This document shows, piece by piece, positions 51,819-63,250 of a DNA stretch of 64,000 nucleotides; the first letter of the stretch is position 1; each line of letters starts with the position of its first letter. This stretch comes from Aspidapion aeneum. Its lineage: Eukaryota; Arthropoda; Insecta; Coleoptera; Brentidae. The translations under genes and the position numbers were made by a program. The stretch lies in contig OY755046.1 in the NCBI GenBank assembly GCA_963576565.1, positions 69,221,719 through 69,285,718 on the forward strand, read 5' to 3'. A model generated the notes under the pieces. That model made no database searches. It was not told the origin of the DNA and was given only the letters and a program-made list of their open reading frames with translations.

Positions 51819-54800
51819 ATGATGCTGGTTCTAGGAGATTATAACGCCAAAGTAGGAAGAGAAGAAACATCACAACTACAGTTTGGAAAGCACAGCCTAC
51901 ATGCTTCTTCTAACGACAACGGAAACAGGCTAGTCGACTTTGCAGTCTCGAATAACCTATTGATAAAATCTACAATGTTCCCTCATAAAGATATACACAA
52001 ACAGACATGGATATCTAACGACGGTATAACAAGGAATCAGATCGATCACGTACTAATAGACAGCAGACACGGATCTAACATAATAGACGTTAGAAGCTGT
52101 AGGGGAGCCGATGGAGATACGGATCATATTTTGATTAAAGCCAAAACTAGACTACGACTAGCTGCAAGGAAAGAGAAAAGCCATAAGAAAGAAGTACAGT
52201 GGAATATCGAAAAACTAAAACAACAAGAAGTTAAAGATCGATATCAACAAAAAATAGAACAAGAATGCAGAGAAATAAATATTCAGAATCTAGAAGTAGA
52301 AGAGATTTGGAAGACAATAAAGGAAACAATCCGAGAGGCCAGCAAAGAAATCCTTGGAGAAAAACAAAATACAAAAAAAGAAGCTATGGTTCGATACAGA
52401 ATATCAAGATCTAAACGGAGAAAAGTATGAAGCAAGAACTGAGATGTTACAAAACCCATCAGAGGAAAACAGGAATAAGTTCCATAACCTAAGAAACAGA
52501 ATGCGAAAACTTACGAGAAAAAAGAAAAGAGAATGGCAAAATGAACAACTACAGGAATTGGAAACAAACAGAGCACATGGGAACATAAGAAAATTCTATA
52601 AACAAGTTAACACGCATAAAAAAGGATTTCGCCCAAGAACCACTACAATGCTTATGAACAATGAAGGTGAACTTATGACTAGTAAACAAGAGATCCTCGA
52701 CACCTGGAGAGAATACTTTAACAAATTACTTAATATAGAAGACCCGACATACCAAGAAGAGGATAAGCGACATATGGCTGAAGTCTGGGTTGATCCACCA
52801 TCCATTGAAGAAACAACTCAAGCAATAAAACAACTAAAAAATAATAAAGCAGCAGGAAGAGATGGCATTCCCGCGGAATGCCTAAAGGAAGGTGGACATA
52901 GACTAGTGGAGACTATACATCAGCTAATACAAAAAATATGGGAACAGGAATCGATGCCAGACGAATGGAAGGAAGGTGTTATTATACCAATACATAAGAA
53001 GGGAAATAGATTGGCATGCAACAACTACCGAGGTATCACACTCCTTAACACATCATACAAAGTGCTGTCTAACATAATTAAAAACCGAATAACACCGTAC
53101 TCAGAAGAAATAGTTGGAGAGTACCAAAGCGGATTCAGAAGTAAACGATCAACAACAGACCAACTTTTTACGTTAAGGCAACTGTTAGAAAAATGCTGGG
53201 AATTTAATAGAGACCTACACAATTTATTCGTAGACTTTAAACAAGCGTATGATAGCATCATCAGAGCAAGCTTATGGACAGCACTAGAAGAACTGGGAAT
53301 ACCCGGCAAACTTATAAGAATGTTAAAAGTATGTGTCGAAGGATCATACAGTTCAATTAAAATAGAAGGTCACTACAGCGAAACCTTTGAAATAACAACT
53401 GGACTTAAACAAGGGGATGCACTGTCGCCGGCTCTATTTAACATAGCCTTGGAGAAGGTAGTAAGACGAACCGAACTAACTACGAACATCTTCGGCCATA
53501 ATGGATCCTGCCTGATTCTAGCTTATGCAGATGATCTAGATGTTGTAGGAAGAAGTACAGTTAACGTGAAGGAAGCCTTTATAAAACTAGAAAAAGAGGC
53601 AAAGAAAATGGGACTGAAAGTCAATGAGGAGAAAACTAAGTATATGCATATGACACGAAACGTAGGACGAGATCGAATACGTCAAAATGTCACTATGGAC
53701 GAATACAACTTCGAACATGTACAGACTTTTCAATATCTAGGAGCTTTAATAACATCAGATAATAACGTTAAAGTAGAAATAAAACAGCGTATACTTCAAG
53801 GAAATAAATGCTATTATGCAACTCAACAATTATTAAGATCAAGGACTCTGACAACCCAACTAACATTTATAGTAGCGGCTACATGTTCTAAAGGCTTTGC
53901 TACTTTCTTATAGTAGAAATGTGGTGATCCCAACCAAAATTTGTTACTTTTTAGTTCTAACAACTATTTAGTATCAGGAAATAGTAGATGTTTCGTAAAA
54001 ACGACCCTCTAAACTACTTCATAGGATTGTTTCTTGATAGTCGATTCTGATAGTCTTCTCTACCACAATAGGACGTTGCTAAATTTTTACTTTCTTTTTA
54101 GTCGTTATTTCGTAGTCGCCCTGACTTTTATATCCTACTTAATTACCACTAGAAAGTTAAGCTTCATTGGAGTCCCAAACAAGTGTATCCGACAACTACA
54201 TTATAACTTTAATTTTTACCACAAAAGTTTGTGTCATCATAGTAACATCTGATGTAACAATGTAGACAAAATAACTTTTTGGATCAACTTTAAAGCCGCA
54301 ACTACTTTCAAGTAACCTTTTCGACTATCAGGGAATATAGTTTGGGACGCCATGTTTTTATGTAAGAAAGAAAACTTAATATTTTTGTTGTCGTTTTATG
54401 AGCTCATATTAAAGAGCCATACTATTTTATAAACAAATTAGTTGAAGCTTACCAAAAATGCTCTTCTTAAGCACCATTTGTTGGAGTTAAATGTCGATTA
54501 TGAAAACATAACCTCCAAAATCACAACACAAAAATTCCATCAGCTACCAGAAAACGGCTCAATTTTACGGGCGCACCGGTTTTTTGCAATATATATAATG
54601 CATGTTATACAAAAAACTTTGCGTCGCACTCGAATTTTGATCCTCTGCTCGTAAATTCTCACACTTTTGGATAACATAGTTCATATTATAACCATAACCA
54701 AACAAAAAAACTAAGCGAGTCTGTTTACTGTTGTGTCCACCATATTGTGTAACAATTCTACCAAAAAGAAAGGATTATATTATTTGCAACTACATCGCAA

Positions 54801-55535
54801 CTTTTATGCCATTACGGAAAAAAAACAGCCTCTACGACGTAGTAGATACCTGGCTACGACGTAGTAGTGTAGTTGTTACTACAGTGACTTTAAACACTTG
54901 GCCAAGTAGTTATAACCAGAAATTGGTTCCCCACTTAGGGAATTATAACGTCGCTGTATGGTATACTGAGACGTAGCGGGAGTACGTTGCGGTTACTTTT
55001 AAGAAATTCTTTCTAGTTGGGGTTTCGTCGTTACAACTTTAATTGTTTGTTGGGAAGGCAAACAAAAATAAACATATATAAAACTATTATAAGACCAGTT
55101 GTAACATACGGCAGCGAAACATGGACCATGACGGTACAAGACACGCTACTACTCAATCATTTCGAAAGAAAGATCCTTAGGAAAATATACAGGAGTCTGG
55201 GATCAACAAACAGTGCGGTATAGGAGGCGCACGAACAATGAGGTATATGAACAATATAATAGCCCAAGTATAATACAAGAAATTAAATCCAACAGATTAA
55301 GATGGTTGGGACATGTCCAGAGGAGTAATGACTCAAGGCTAATTAAAATGGTCTGGGAAGAAGCCCCTAACAACAAAAGACCACTTGGGCGCCCAAAACT
55401 TCGATGGCGTGATAATATACGCAAGGACCTGCAAACTTTGGGAGTCCTTAACTGGGAAGAAAGGACTCAGGATCGACATGAATGGAGGAGAATTGTTGAG
55501 GCGGCCAAGACCCACCCCGGGTTGTAGAGCCATGG
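51819..55535 (+). pseudogene. Non-LTR retrotransposon (RTE-like), 5'-truncated, frameshifted and split
   Basis: 51819-52420 encodes the second half of an APE endonuclease (LGDYNAKVG, NGNRLVDFAVSNNLLI, NQIDHVLID). After a frameshift in an A run near 52370, 52380-53854 encodes the RT with NNYRGITLLNTSYKVLSN, EYQSGFRSKRSTTDQLF, LFVDFKQAYDSI, GLKQGDALSPALFNIAL and the catalytic YADD. A DNA transposon (53855-55054) interrupts at LRSRTLT. The frame resumes at 55057 with RQTKINIYKTIIRPVVTYGS, shifts again near 55220 and ends with RPLGRPKLRWRDNIRKDL and a stop at 55527. The tail is an ATGG repeat. It is dead but nearly full-length for RT. Confidence 0.9.
53855..55054 (+). mobile_element. CCCA-end TIR element, family 1, copy 2
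   Basis: A 1200-bp near-identical copy of 202-1403 in the same orientation, flanked by AA (53853-53854 and 55055-55056). Removing it with one AA restores the RT frame across CTG ACA AGG CAA ACA. This fixes the element ends and the 2-bp duplication to the base. Confidence 0.9.
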
Positions 55536-56015
55536 ATGGATGGATGTAAAGGGGAGTGAGTGAGTGGCAATTTCGACTTTTTTGAAATTTCGTAACTACG
55601 TTGCTACTTTATGGAAGTCCATGAAACTTGGAGGGGTTGTTAACTCTATAAAGATCTACGACTGTGCGAAGTTTGAGTCGTAGCTCATTCCGAAGTAGAT
55701 TTTTACTTTTATTTATTAACCCAACGTACATGTATTTTTTTTCTAGTGGGAGGGGAATTACCACGTTACCCCTCCCCCACCTCAAATCCGCGTTTTGTAC
55801 TGTGGACTAAATTACATACCAAGAAAGCTAGTTTTTCTTATTTTTTTGGTCCAGGTAACAGTCCTAGTGACAACTTAACCACAATTTATGGGTCAATTAC
55901 GCTTAGACTGCTTCTTAATTTTTCAATTGAATCGCAAAAAATAAGTTACAGTCTCAGTGCCAGTGCTGCAACCATTTGTGTATACCTTTAGTTTAGACTG
56001 TTTTTATTTTTTTAG

Positions 56016-59000
56016 TTTGTCCAAGGGTCTATTTAAAAAACGGTAGAATACGAACGAAACAAAGAGGCCGATTCCTGAAATTTTCTTGTAACTCAGGATT
56101 CATTTTGGCGGGAGAACGATACAGCATCTGTCAAACTGACGGGACATGGGATCTACCAGCCCCGAGATGTGTCAGTAAGTAAAAAAATTGGCGATAGTAA
56201 TCAAATTACATCTTTATATTTCTTTTTTCTTAAACAATTTGACTCTGACTTTTTTTTAGAGCCTACGTGCCCGGCCAAGTCTCACCTGACTGAACCACCT
56301 GCATTTGGACTGATTTTTCCCTCCCATGGAGGTGGAGTGTTGAATTTTTATTGCAAATCCGGTTATCAACTTCGAGGGACCTCAGTTATGTTTTGCGATG
56401 GAGTCAAATGGGACAACCATCCTCCAACTTGCTTTCGTAAGTTAAGTCCGGGGCCGTTACTAGGAAACAAACAAACCAGATTTAAAGGTTTTCCTTCAAT
56501 ATGAAGGTTTTTGAACAAAAATTTTGACTATTGAAGGCTTAAAGGGTTTTATCCGAATTTGAAGGATTTTGACTATTTTCAGGCAAAGTTATATTAGTTC
56601 AATGAATAGAGGCCAAAATAGGGGGGTTACCCTACAAAAGGTCCGGTAGTTCTGAATTTTGGATATGTTGTTAAGCTCAGGAGGGTAGTTAAAAATCGGA
56701 GTTTTCGTCACCCCCACCCCTGTGCTCCCTCCGCCATCTTGAAAAAAACCATAAAAAATTGGCACTCTTTTTAGTTTTTTGCCTTTAGTTTCGTTCCAAT
56801 ACACTAAATCGCAAAAAGAGTAATATGAAATTTTTTAGAGGATATAATTATCTACAATTGGGTGGTACCATGGTTGTTCTGCGAGCAGTAGTAACGGAGC
56901 TAGATAATTTCCAAAAATAACTAAAATCACGTGCTTGGGCAAATTTTCAGATTTTCTCGACTTTAGACGGCATAAGCTCCGAAATACTTCGTTCTAGGGT
57001 AAAAGTTCTAAGAACATATTTTGTAGAGAATTTTATCAGCTACAAAATCCATTCTTTAAATGTATTTTTAAATATTGTAGCGGAGTGGGAGTAACTTTTA
57101 ACTTAAAGTAAGTAAGTTAGAAAATAATAATTTTTTTAAATTTAGTGCTTTAAACGGCACGTTTTTTATTTATTTTTATTTTTTCGTGTAAATTTAGTGA
57201 CGTACAAAAAGGTAAGAGAGCTTAGGGGTCAAACACCTCCTTAAACTAACCACCTCTTCAAAAAACCCCCCCAGACCCCCCAAAATCTAACATATTCAGG
57301 TTTTCTCAAATTTTCTCAAAAAATACGCTTCTAAGAGAAAAATGTGTAATATACTTTATTGTAGACAATGAAATTTTATTTTGAAAAAGGTACAACTCGA
57401 TGGGGGTCCACTATTTATAAACTCTTCAGCGGCGTCCGTTAATTGAAGTAATTTAAAAAAGTAAAAAAATATCCATGTTTTTTCCATGATTTATTCGATT
57501 TTTTTTTAAACCAAGGTTTATAGAACAAAATGTGTTATACATTATTGTAGCAAATAAAATTTCTTTTAAAATGCTGTACAAGAAAGTCGGATTGGTTTCA
57601 TGGTTATAAATTCAGAGGCGCACGTAAATTTAACCAATTTTAAAAAATCACAAATTAAAATATTTTTGTTACAAGTTTTATCTAATTTTTTTAAAAATAA
57701 GCCTAATTTTAAAAAATGCTATGATGCACTTTATTGGCAGTAAAATTCTCTTTTCAACGGTGTATAACTCGATGAGGTTTGACTTGACAACGAACCCGCC
57801 AGCGACGTCCGTAAATGGGAGCCATTTAATTAATTTTTTTTTAAATTATGTTTTGCACAGTTTTTATATGATTTTCTGAAAACCATACCGTTTATCAAAA
57901 AAATTGTTTATTACCTCATTGTAGATAATAAAATTTCCTTTTAAACGTTGTGTAACATGGTAAAAAATATTTCATATTTACCGCTCCAGTGGTGTGCTTA
58001 ATTTAAAAAAAATTTTTTGCGATTTAGTGTACTGGAACGAAGTTACAGGCAAAAAACTACAAAAAGTGCCAATTTTTGATGGTTTTTTTAAGATGGCGGA
58101 GGAAGCACAGGGGTGGGGGTGACGAAAACTCGACGATTTTTAACTACCCTTTCGACCTTAATAACATATCCAAAATTCAGAACTACCGGACCTTTTGTAG
58201 GGTAAAACTCCTCTATTCATTGTACTATATATTTTGCAACTAACGACAAAAAAACGAAAAGATGGTCTGCCAAACATATATTTTTTTAAATGTAATATAA
58301 ACTGCATATGTGTAGAAAAGTACTCTACCGCACATGTACTATTTTTATTTATTTAGCTTCTAATGTCAAACCAAAACTCTTCTGCGACTTTGAGGACAGC
58401 GACATCTGTAACTGGAGTCAAGATTGGAACCACGACTTCGACTGGCGCAGAGAGAACTACCAAACTCCGAGCGGTACCATCGGTACCGGACCTAGTTTCG
58501 ATCATACCAAAGGAAAAGAAGGCAAAAATGGTAAATCAGGGCCGACCCCCACTAACTCGTCCCTCTTATTTGATCATTTAAAAAAATTTTATACGACTGT
58601 CTTGTAAAAGGGGGTTTTGCGCACGGAGAACACGATCTGAAAATGGCATTTTGCGCACGCTGTGTGCAAAACGTTTTGCACACGCTTAGTCATTTTTGCG
58701 CACGCCTATGTCATTTCTGCATACGGGTCTCCCGTCATTGTGTTTTTTATTGTTCATATCATCAATATAAGTTGGCTTAGTTCCGTAGCAACCGTCACTG
58801 CTCGTATGTTTTGTTGATTAGATACGTCAAAAAATTGTTGAATTTTTAAAGTTTTGTTGTAAAAATGTCGGAAATAAAAACAAGTTAAATTAAAATTTGA
58901 TTTTTCTTTCTTTATTAGCAGACGTATAAAAAATATTGTAAAAAACTCGTTTGAAAACCTCTTTGCACACTCCCTCGACTTGTAGACCTCGCCTTCGGCT

Positions 59001-62000
59001 CGGTCTACCAAACTGTCTCGATAGTGTGCAAAGAGTCGTTTTCAAACCTTGTTGTTTAAATAACTATTACAGTTTTTCCCGACTATTCAAACTTAACAAA
59101 CTTTATAATCTGAAAATTATTTTTTTTTACTAAACGTGTTTGAACTTCTTCTAGCTACTTTTCACCTTTCGAACCGTCCCTACTTTGTCGGTTTAGAACG
59201 TTTTCCTACGTTGTACGACGCCTGTTCTCCACCTCCTACGATCCTGACAATCATCTTCTGTCAGATTTTTTTGACTCATTGATCTTTGGATTGACTGTTG
59301 TGATTCTAGTTTAGGACGCCCTCTTTTTCTGCGCCCTATTGGTTGCCATTCTAGGACCTGCTTTGGTAATCTTTCGTCGTTCATCCGTTGTACATGGCGT
59401 ACCATATCAGTTGCCTTTTCGTGATGTCATCCGTTATGCTTCCCTTGATTCCCATTCTTTCTTTTATGATCTCATTTCCTATGTGATCTATTCTAGATAT
59501 TCTCATTGATCTTCTTATTGCATCCATTTCGACACTTTCCATTTTTGTTTTGTATTTTTCTGCTACGCCACAAATCTCTATTCCATACAACAGCGTGCTT
59601 TTCACCATTGCTTCATAAATGTTCAATTTTACATTCTTTTTTATCTCTCTATCCAATAACCTTTTTTGCTTTTACTATTCTTTTTTCCAGTTCTTTACAG
59701 TCTGTGCCTGTCTTATCAAATGTGACACCCAAGTATACATACTCATTGCATGGAGATATTCTTTTTCCATTGTCTAGTTCTAACTCACTGTGTCTTGTCC
59801 ACGTTCACTGTTAATCCTCACTTTTGGTATTCTTTAGTTAATTTTCTCATTATATACTCCATGTCTTCTTTATCATTAGCTACAATTACTTGGTCATCAG
59901 CAAACTGTAGTGTGTATATGGTAAATCGGTCGTTAAGTTGTATTCCCATTAAATTACATCATGTATATTTTTTAGGGTACTACATGTATATAGAATCATC
60001 TTCAAGAAGAGTGAACGACACCGCTAGACTCATTTCCCCAGTTTTTGATAAAATGCCAAATAATACCTGTCTGGAATTTTGGTATCATATGTACGGAGCT
60101 ACCACAGGTAAAAAAAACTCTTTCTGATTCCAGAAATGACTAGCATTTTATGTACAGGGTTATTTAAATATTAATCCCTTCTTTCAAGGATATGTAAAAC
60201 AACGTAAAAAGTTTAATTTAGAAATTAAATTTTAAAACTTTACATAACATTTGGAATACTGAGTTGAAATTTTAAAATTTGAATAGGATTTAAAATGTTT
60301 TTATTTTAAATGCGATTTACTACAAAATGAAAAATAAAGGCAGTTTAGTATTGCATGTTTTCTTGTTTTTCGACGTCTCTGTATAATATTTTCAAATTTA
60401 AAGTATAACAATAGACTTTTTAAAACAAGCAGACCTTTTGTCGAAAAATTAAATTTTTTGTCCATTTGTCATCTAGGAACATCAATCCTTGGACATACTG
60501 TATAAAAGTTGCGGTATTGACTTAAAAAAAATAAGTGTGGGTTTCTTTATTACATTTAAAAAAACTTACGAAGGTAAGTGAAGTGAATAATTTGATTTTA
60601 GGGACTCTTAGGGCCTACATTAAGAAAGTGAGTACGTCTCTACCCCTTGACCCCAGAAAGGCTATTTTTCAGAAAAGTGGAAACCAAGGAGATCGATGGT
60701 ATCGATCTTTCCACAATTTAGGACCCATAGATGAAGATTTTCAAGTAAGCAAAAAACAAAAGATTTGGTCACAAAATACACAAAGAAAAATTTCCCAAAA
60801 ATTGACTCATTTTAATATAAGACAGATGAGTACCATTTGAGGAAAATGATGCAGTTATTTAAGGAAAAAGTAAAGTTCTTTGAGGAAAATGGGGCAAATG
60901 ATGCAGTAATTTGGGATAAATGAAGAAGTCATTGGGGCAAATGATTAAGTCATTTGGGGCAAATTATGAAGTCATTTGGGGCAAATGGTCAAATCATTTG
61001 GGGCAAATGATGAAGTCATTTGAGGCAAATGATGCAGTCATTTGAGGCAAATAATGCAGTAATTTGGGGAAAATGATCATTTGTATTGACCAGATAGATC
61101 ATTTCGGATAAGTAGACAAACCTATTGGACATAAATAGAAAACTCATCGGTCTCCTATTTAAATAAATGAACAAAGTTTTTCAGTTTGAATGATTTTTTT
61201 TCTGTATGTAAATTGAAGTGTAGGATCCCACAGTACAATGTTTTATTATAAAAAAATACTATTCTTCTATTCCCAGATTTTAATTTTTTGCCCTACAGAA
61301 AAGCTGGTTTTACCCAATAAGAATCGAAATATTTAAAAAGAAAAGGCTAGAGACATTTAAAACTTTTTTTTTAGATAATTATGGAAGGAATACGAGGGAA
61401 TGGGTATGTGAGTGATATAGCTATAGATGACGTCAAACTTATCGAAAACTGCGTTTACGAAGATTATATTGAAACAACGACTGTGTAAGTATATCGGAAG
61501 GAAAAAGCTATATTGGCCATGGGGAAGCTGCTTAGAAAGAGAACAAAGTAATTTTTGTGTGATTCTATTCATATTTAAAGACCTGCTAAATTTATTTTTC
61601 TATGCAGGCTTCCCTATGGCCAGTATAGCTTTTTTGTGACCTGACTAGCCGGGCATCTTATAAAGAGTGATCCATTTTTTGAAGGATTTTTTGATCCCAT
61701 GCTTTTTTAGGGAACAACTACCTGAATCAACAGAAATATTAAAAACTATAGAATCATGTTCAAATCGCTGTGGCCATAAAGCAGATGGCTCTGAATTGAC
61801 AAATGTAATTTTCTGTGACTGTGATGACAGTTGTTTTTACAGAAATCGATGCTGTCCTGACTACTCTGACATCTGCTTTATCAGTAAGTGTGAGGTGTAT
61901 TTTAAAGGAATAAATATTGCTTGGGTTTTCTAACAAAATCGGATTTAAAGATAAATGGTTTTTTTGTTATTTTTTCTTACTCTAAGGTTTTTATAAATTT

Positions 62001-63250
62001 TAATTTTAATATTGTTTTCTGCAACAACAAGGTTAAGGACAAAAAACAAATTATGGCAACCAGCGACTTGTTTTTAGACGGATTTTCAGGAATCGCTGTA
62101 TTTTTATAAAATTTGTATTGGGCTAATATGACCTTGACAAGTTTAGCAAACTATTGTTAATTTTTATAAACACCCAGTGTAATCCTGTTTTCTTATACTT
62201 TTTATCTTTGCCAAAAAGAACCAAGATTTTGATACAATGCCTTTTTCGTTTGTCAGAATCTGCTAAATTATTTTGAAATATTAATAATTTTTAGGTCCTT
62301 CCCCCTACTTTTATGACACATCATTTGATGTCACCTCAGAATTCTTTAGTAATTCAAAAGAGCAAAATGTTATTCAGGAATCTACAGCAGAAGATATAGA
62401 AACCACAAAAACTTCAGCAAAACTTGTTGAAACCACAAAAACTACAGAAAAAGCAACTACACCAGTGGTCTTTAAAACAACTACTACTGAAAAAATTACC
62501 CCAACAGCTACAAAATTAAATACTACCCCAAAAAGTACAACGAAAACAACAAGTACAATTCCAAAAATTACTATCAAAACTCATCCAACTACTTTATCTA
62601 CTAATGCAACTGAAAAAGTTACAAAAACAACAAAGAAAGTAATCACAACACCAAAAATTCTAGTTAAACCTAGTGCAGCATCAAAAAAACCTAGTAGTAG
62701 GTCTACTGCAAAACTTTACACAACTTCAACAACAACCAAAAAGCCTACAAAAGCTGTGACAACACCAAAAAAACCAACAATACCAACAAAGGAACCAATT
62801 ATTCAGAAATATTCTACAAAACCAAGTATATTGCCCAATGAAGATAAAAGTATTGAAACAAATGATGTTGGTAATGTACCAAATAATGAGAAGAGTGAAG
62901 AAATTCTAAGTGATGAAGACTTTTCACATTATGATGAAAAAGAGGAATTTGAAGGTCCTTTATTTGAACACCACCGTCCAAAACTTACAGAAATCATAAC
63001 AATTCATGGACATGAAGACACATCAAATGTCAAAACAATATTTATAATAGTGGCTGGTTGCTGTGGTGTAGCAGTAGTTGCACTATTTGGGGTAATATTA
63101 CTAGTAAAATACAGGATATTGAAAATCTATGGAGGAAAGATACAAACAGGCAATGGAACAAGAAGTCAAAGTGATGTGAGGTTCCTTACAGCAGATGAAG
63201 CTCTTGATTTTTCTATGGACTCATCTTCTATTAGTTCCTCTACCTTGTAG
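56016..63250 (+). CDS. Single-pass membrane protein with sushi, MAM and somatomedin B domains (5' partial)
   Basis: Eight exons are visible: 56016-56174, 56260-56436, 58357-58530, 59976-60107, 60602-60744, 61375-61484, 61711-61883 and 62295-63250. They join in one frame into at least 673 residues. The first two each encode a sushi/CCP domain (FLKFSCNSGFILAG..CQTDGTWDLPAPRC; LNFYCKSGYQLRG..KWDNHPPTC). The next four encode a MAM domain (LFCDFEDSDICNWSQD to GNGYVSDIAIDDVKL). One encodes a somatomedin B domain with CSNRCGHKADG, FCDCDDSCF and RCCPDYSDIC. The last encodes a Thr/Lys/Pro-rich mucin-like stalk, a TM helix (IFIIVAGCCGVAVVALFGVI) and a short tail ending ISSSTL. The signal peptide and earlier exons were not found upstream. 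The extracellular domains suggest adhesion or ligand binding; I cannot name an orthologue. Confidence 0.88.
56590..58225. repeat. Foldback element in the receptor-like gene intron
   Basis: 56590-56825 is repeated inverted at 58000-58225. Shared blocks are CTACAAAAGGTCCGGTAGTT, TTTTCGTCACCCCCACCCCT and TTAGTTTTTTGCCT. The interior holds four degenerate direct repeats. Confidence 0.8.
57340..57990 (+). repeat. Four degenerate direct repeats of 150-210 bp
   Basis: Each unit has a TTATTGTAG(A/C)-like start, an AATAAAATTT(C/T) core, CTTTT.AA..G.TGTA, and ends near GGCG(T/C)(C/A)CGT. They lie inside the foldback loop and have no reading frame. Confidence 0.5.
58300..58342. repeat. Isolated GCACATGT palindrome pair
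   Basis: Two inverted GCATATGTGTAGAAAAGTAC / GTAGAGTACTT-type half units related to 39840-39985 lie 15 bases before the MAM exon acceptor. Confidence 0.4.
58615..59050. repeat. TTTTGCGCACGC repeat cluster and GC-rich stem
   Basis: Degenerate copies of TTTTGCGCACG occur at 58615-58735. At 58965-59035 a stem CTTTGCACACT...AGTGTGCAAAG encloses GACCTCGCCTTCGGCTCGGTC. These are probably the two ends of one decayed element. No gene is present. Confidence 0.45.
59180..59955 (-). pseudogene. Non-LTR retrotransposon RT 3' fragment (family A, copy 4)
   Basis: The minus strand contains LNDRFTIYTLQFADDQVIVA, VNVDKTQ, LLYGIEICGVAEKYKTKM, RLPKQVLEWQPIGRRKRGRP and DCQDRRRWR, ending at the family 3' terminus near 59190. 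It has small deletions and stops. It inserted so that its 5' end lies about 20 bases before the MAM exon at 59976. Confidence 0.85.
60860..61080 (+). repeat. Tandem array of a 22-bp hairpin unit (TCATTTGGGGCAAATGA)
   Basis: About nine to ten units of CATTTGGGGCAAATGATGAAGT, each containing an inverted TCATTTG/CAAATGA pair, lie in the intron between exons 60744 and 61375. The 3' flank matches the repeat at 28010-28190. Confidence 0.85.
61500..61635. mobile_element. MITE with AAAGCTATACTGGCCATGG ends, copy 2
   Basis: The inverted ends GGAAAAAGCTATATTGGCC and GGCCAGTATAGCTTTTTT enclose a 136-bp element beginning about 15 bases after the splice donor at 61485. It is related to 21662-22025. Confidence 0.65.

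Noticed and set aside
55746..55991. Upstream exon of the receptor-like gene
   Set aside because: No signal peptide, domain or matching splice donor was seen; the frame is low-complexity.
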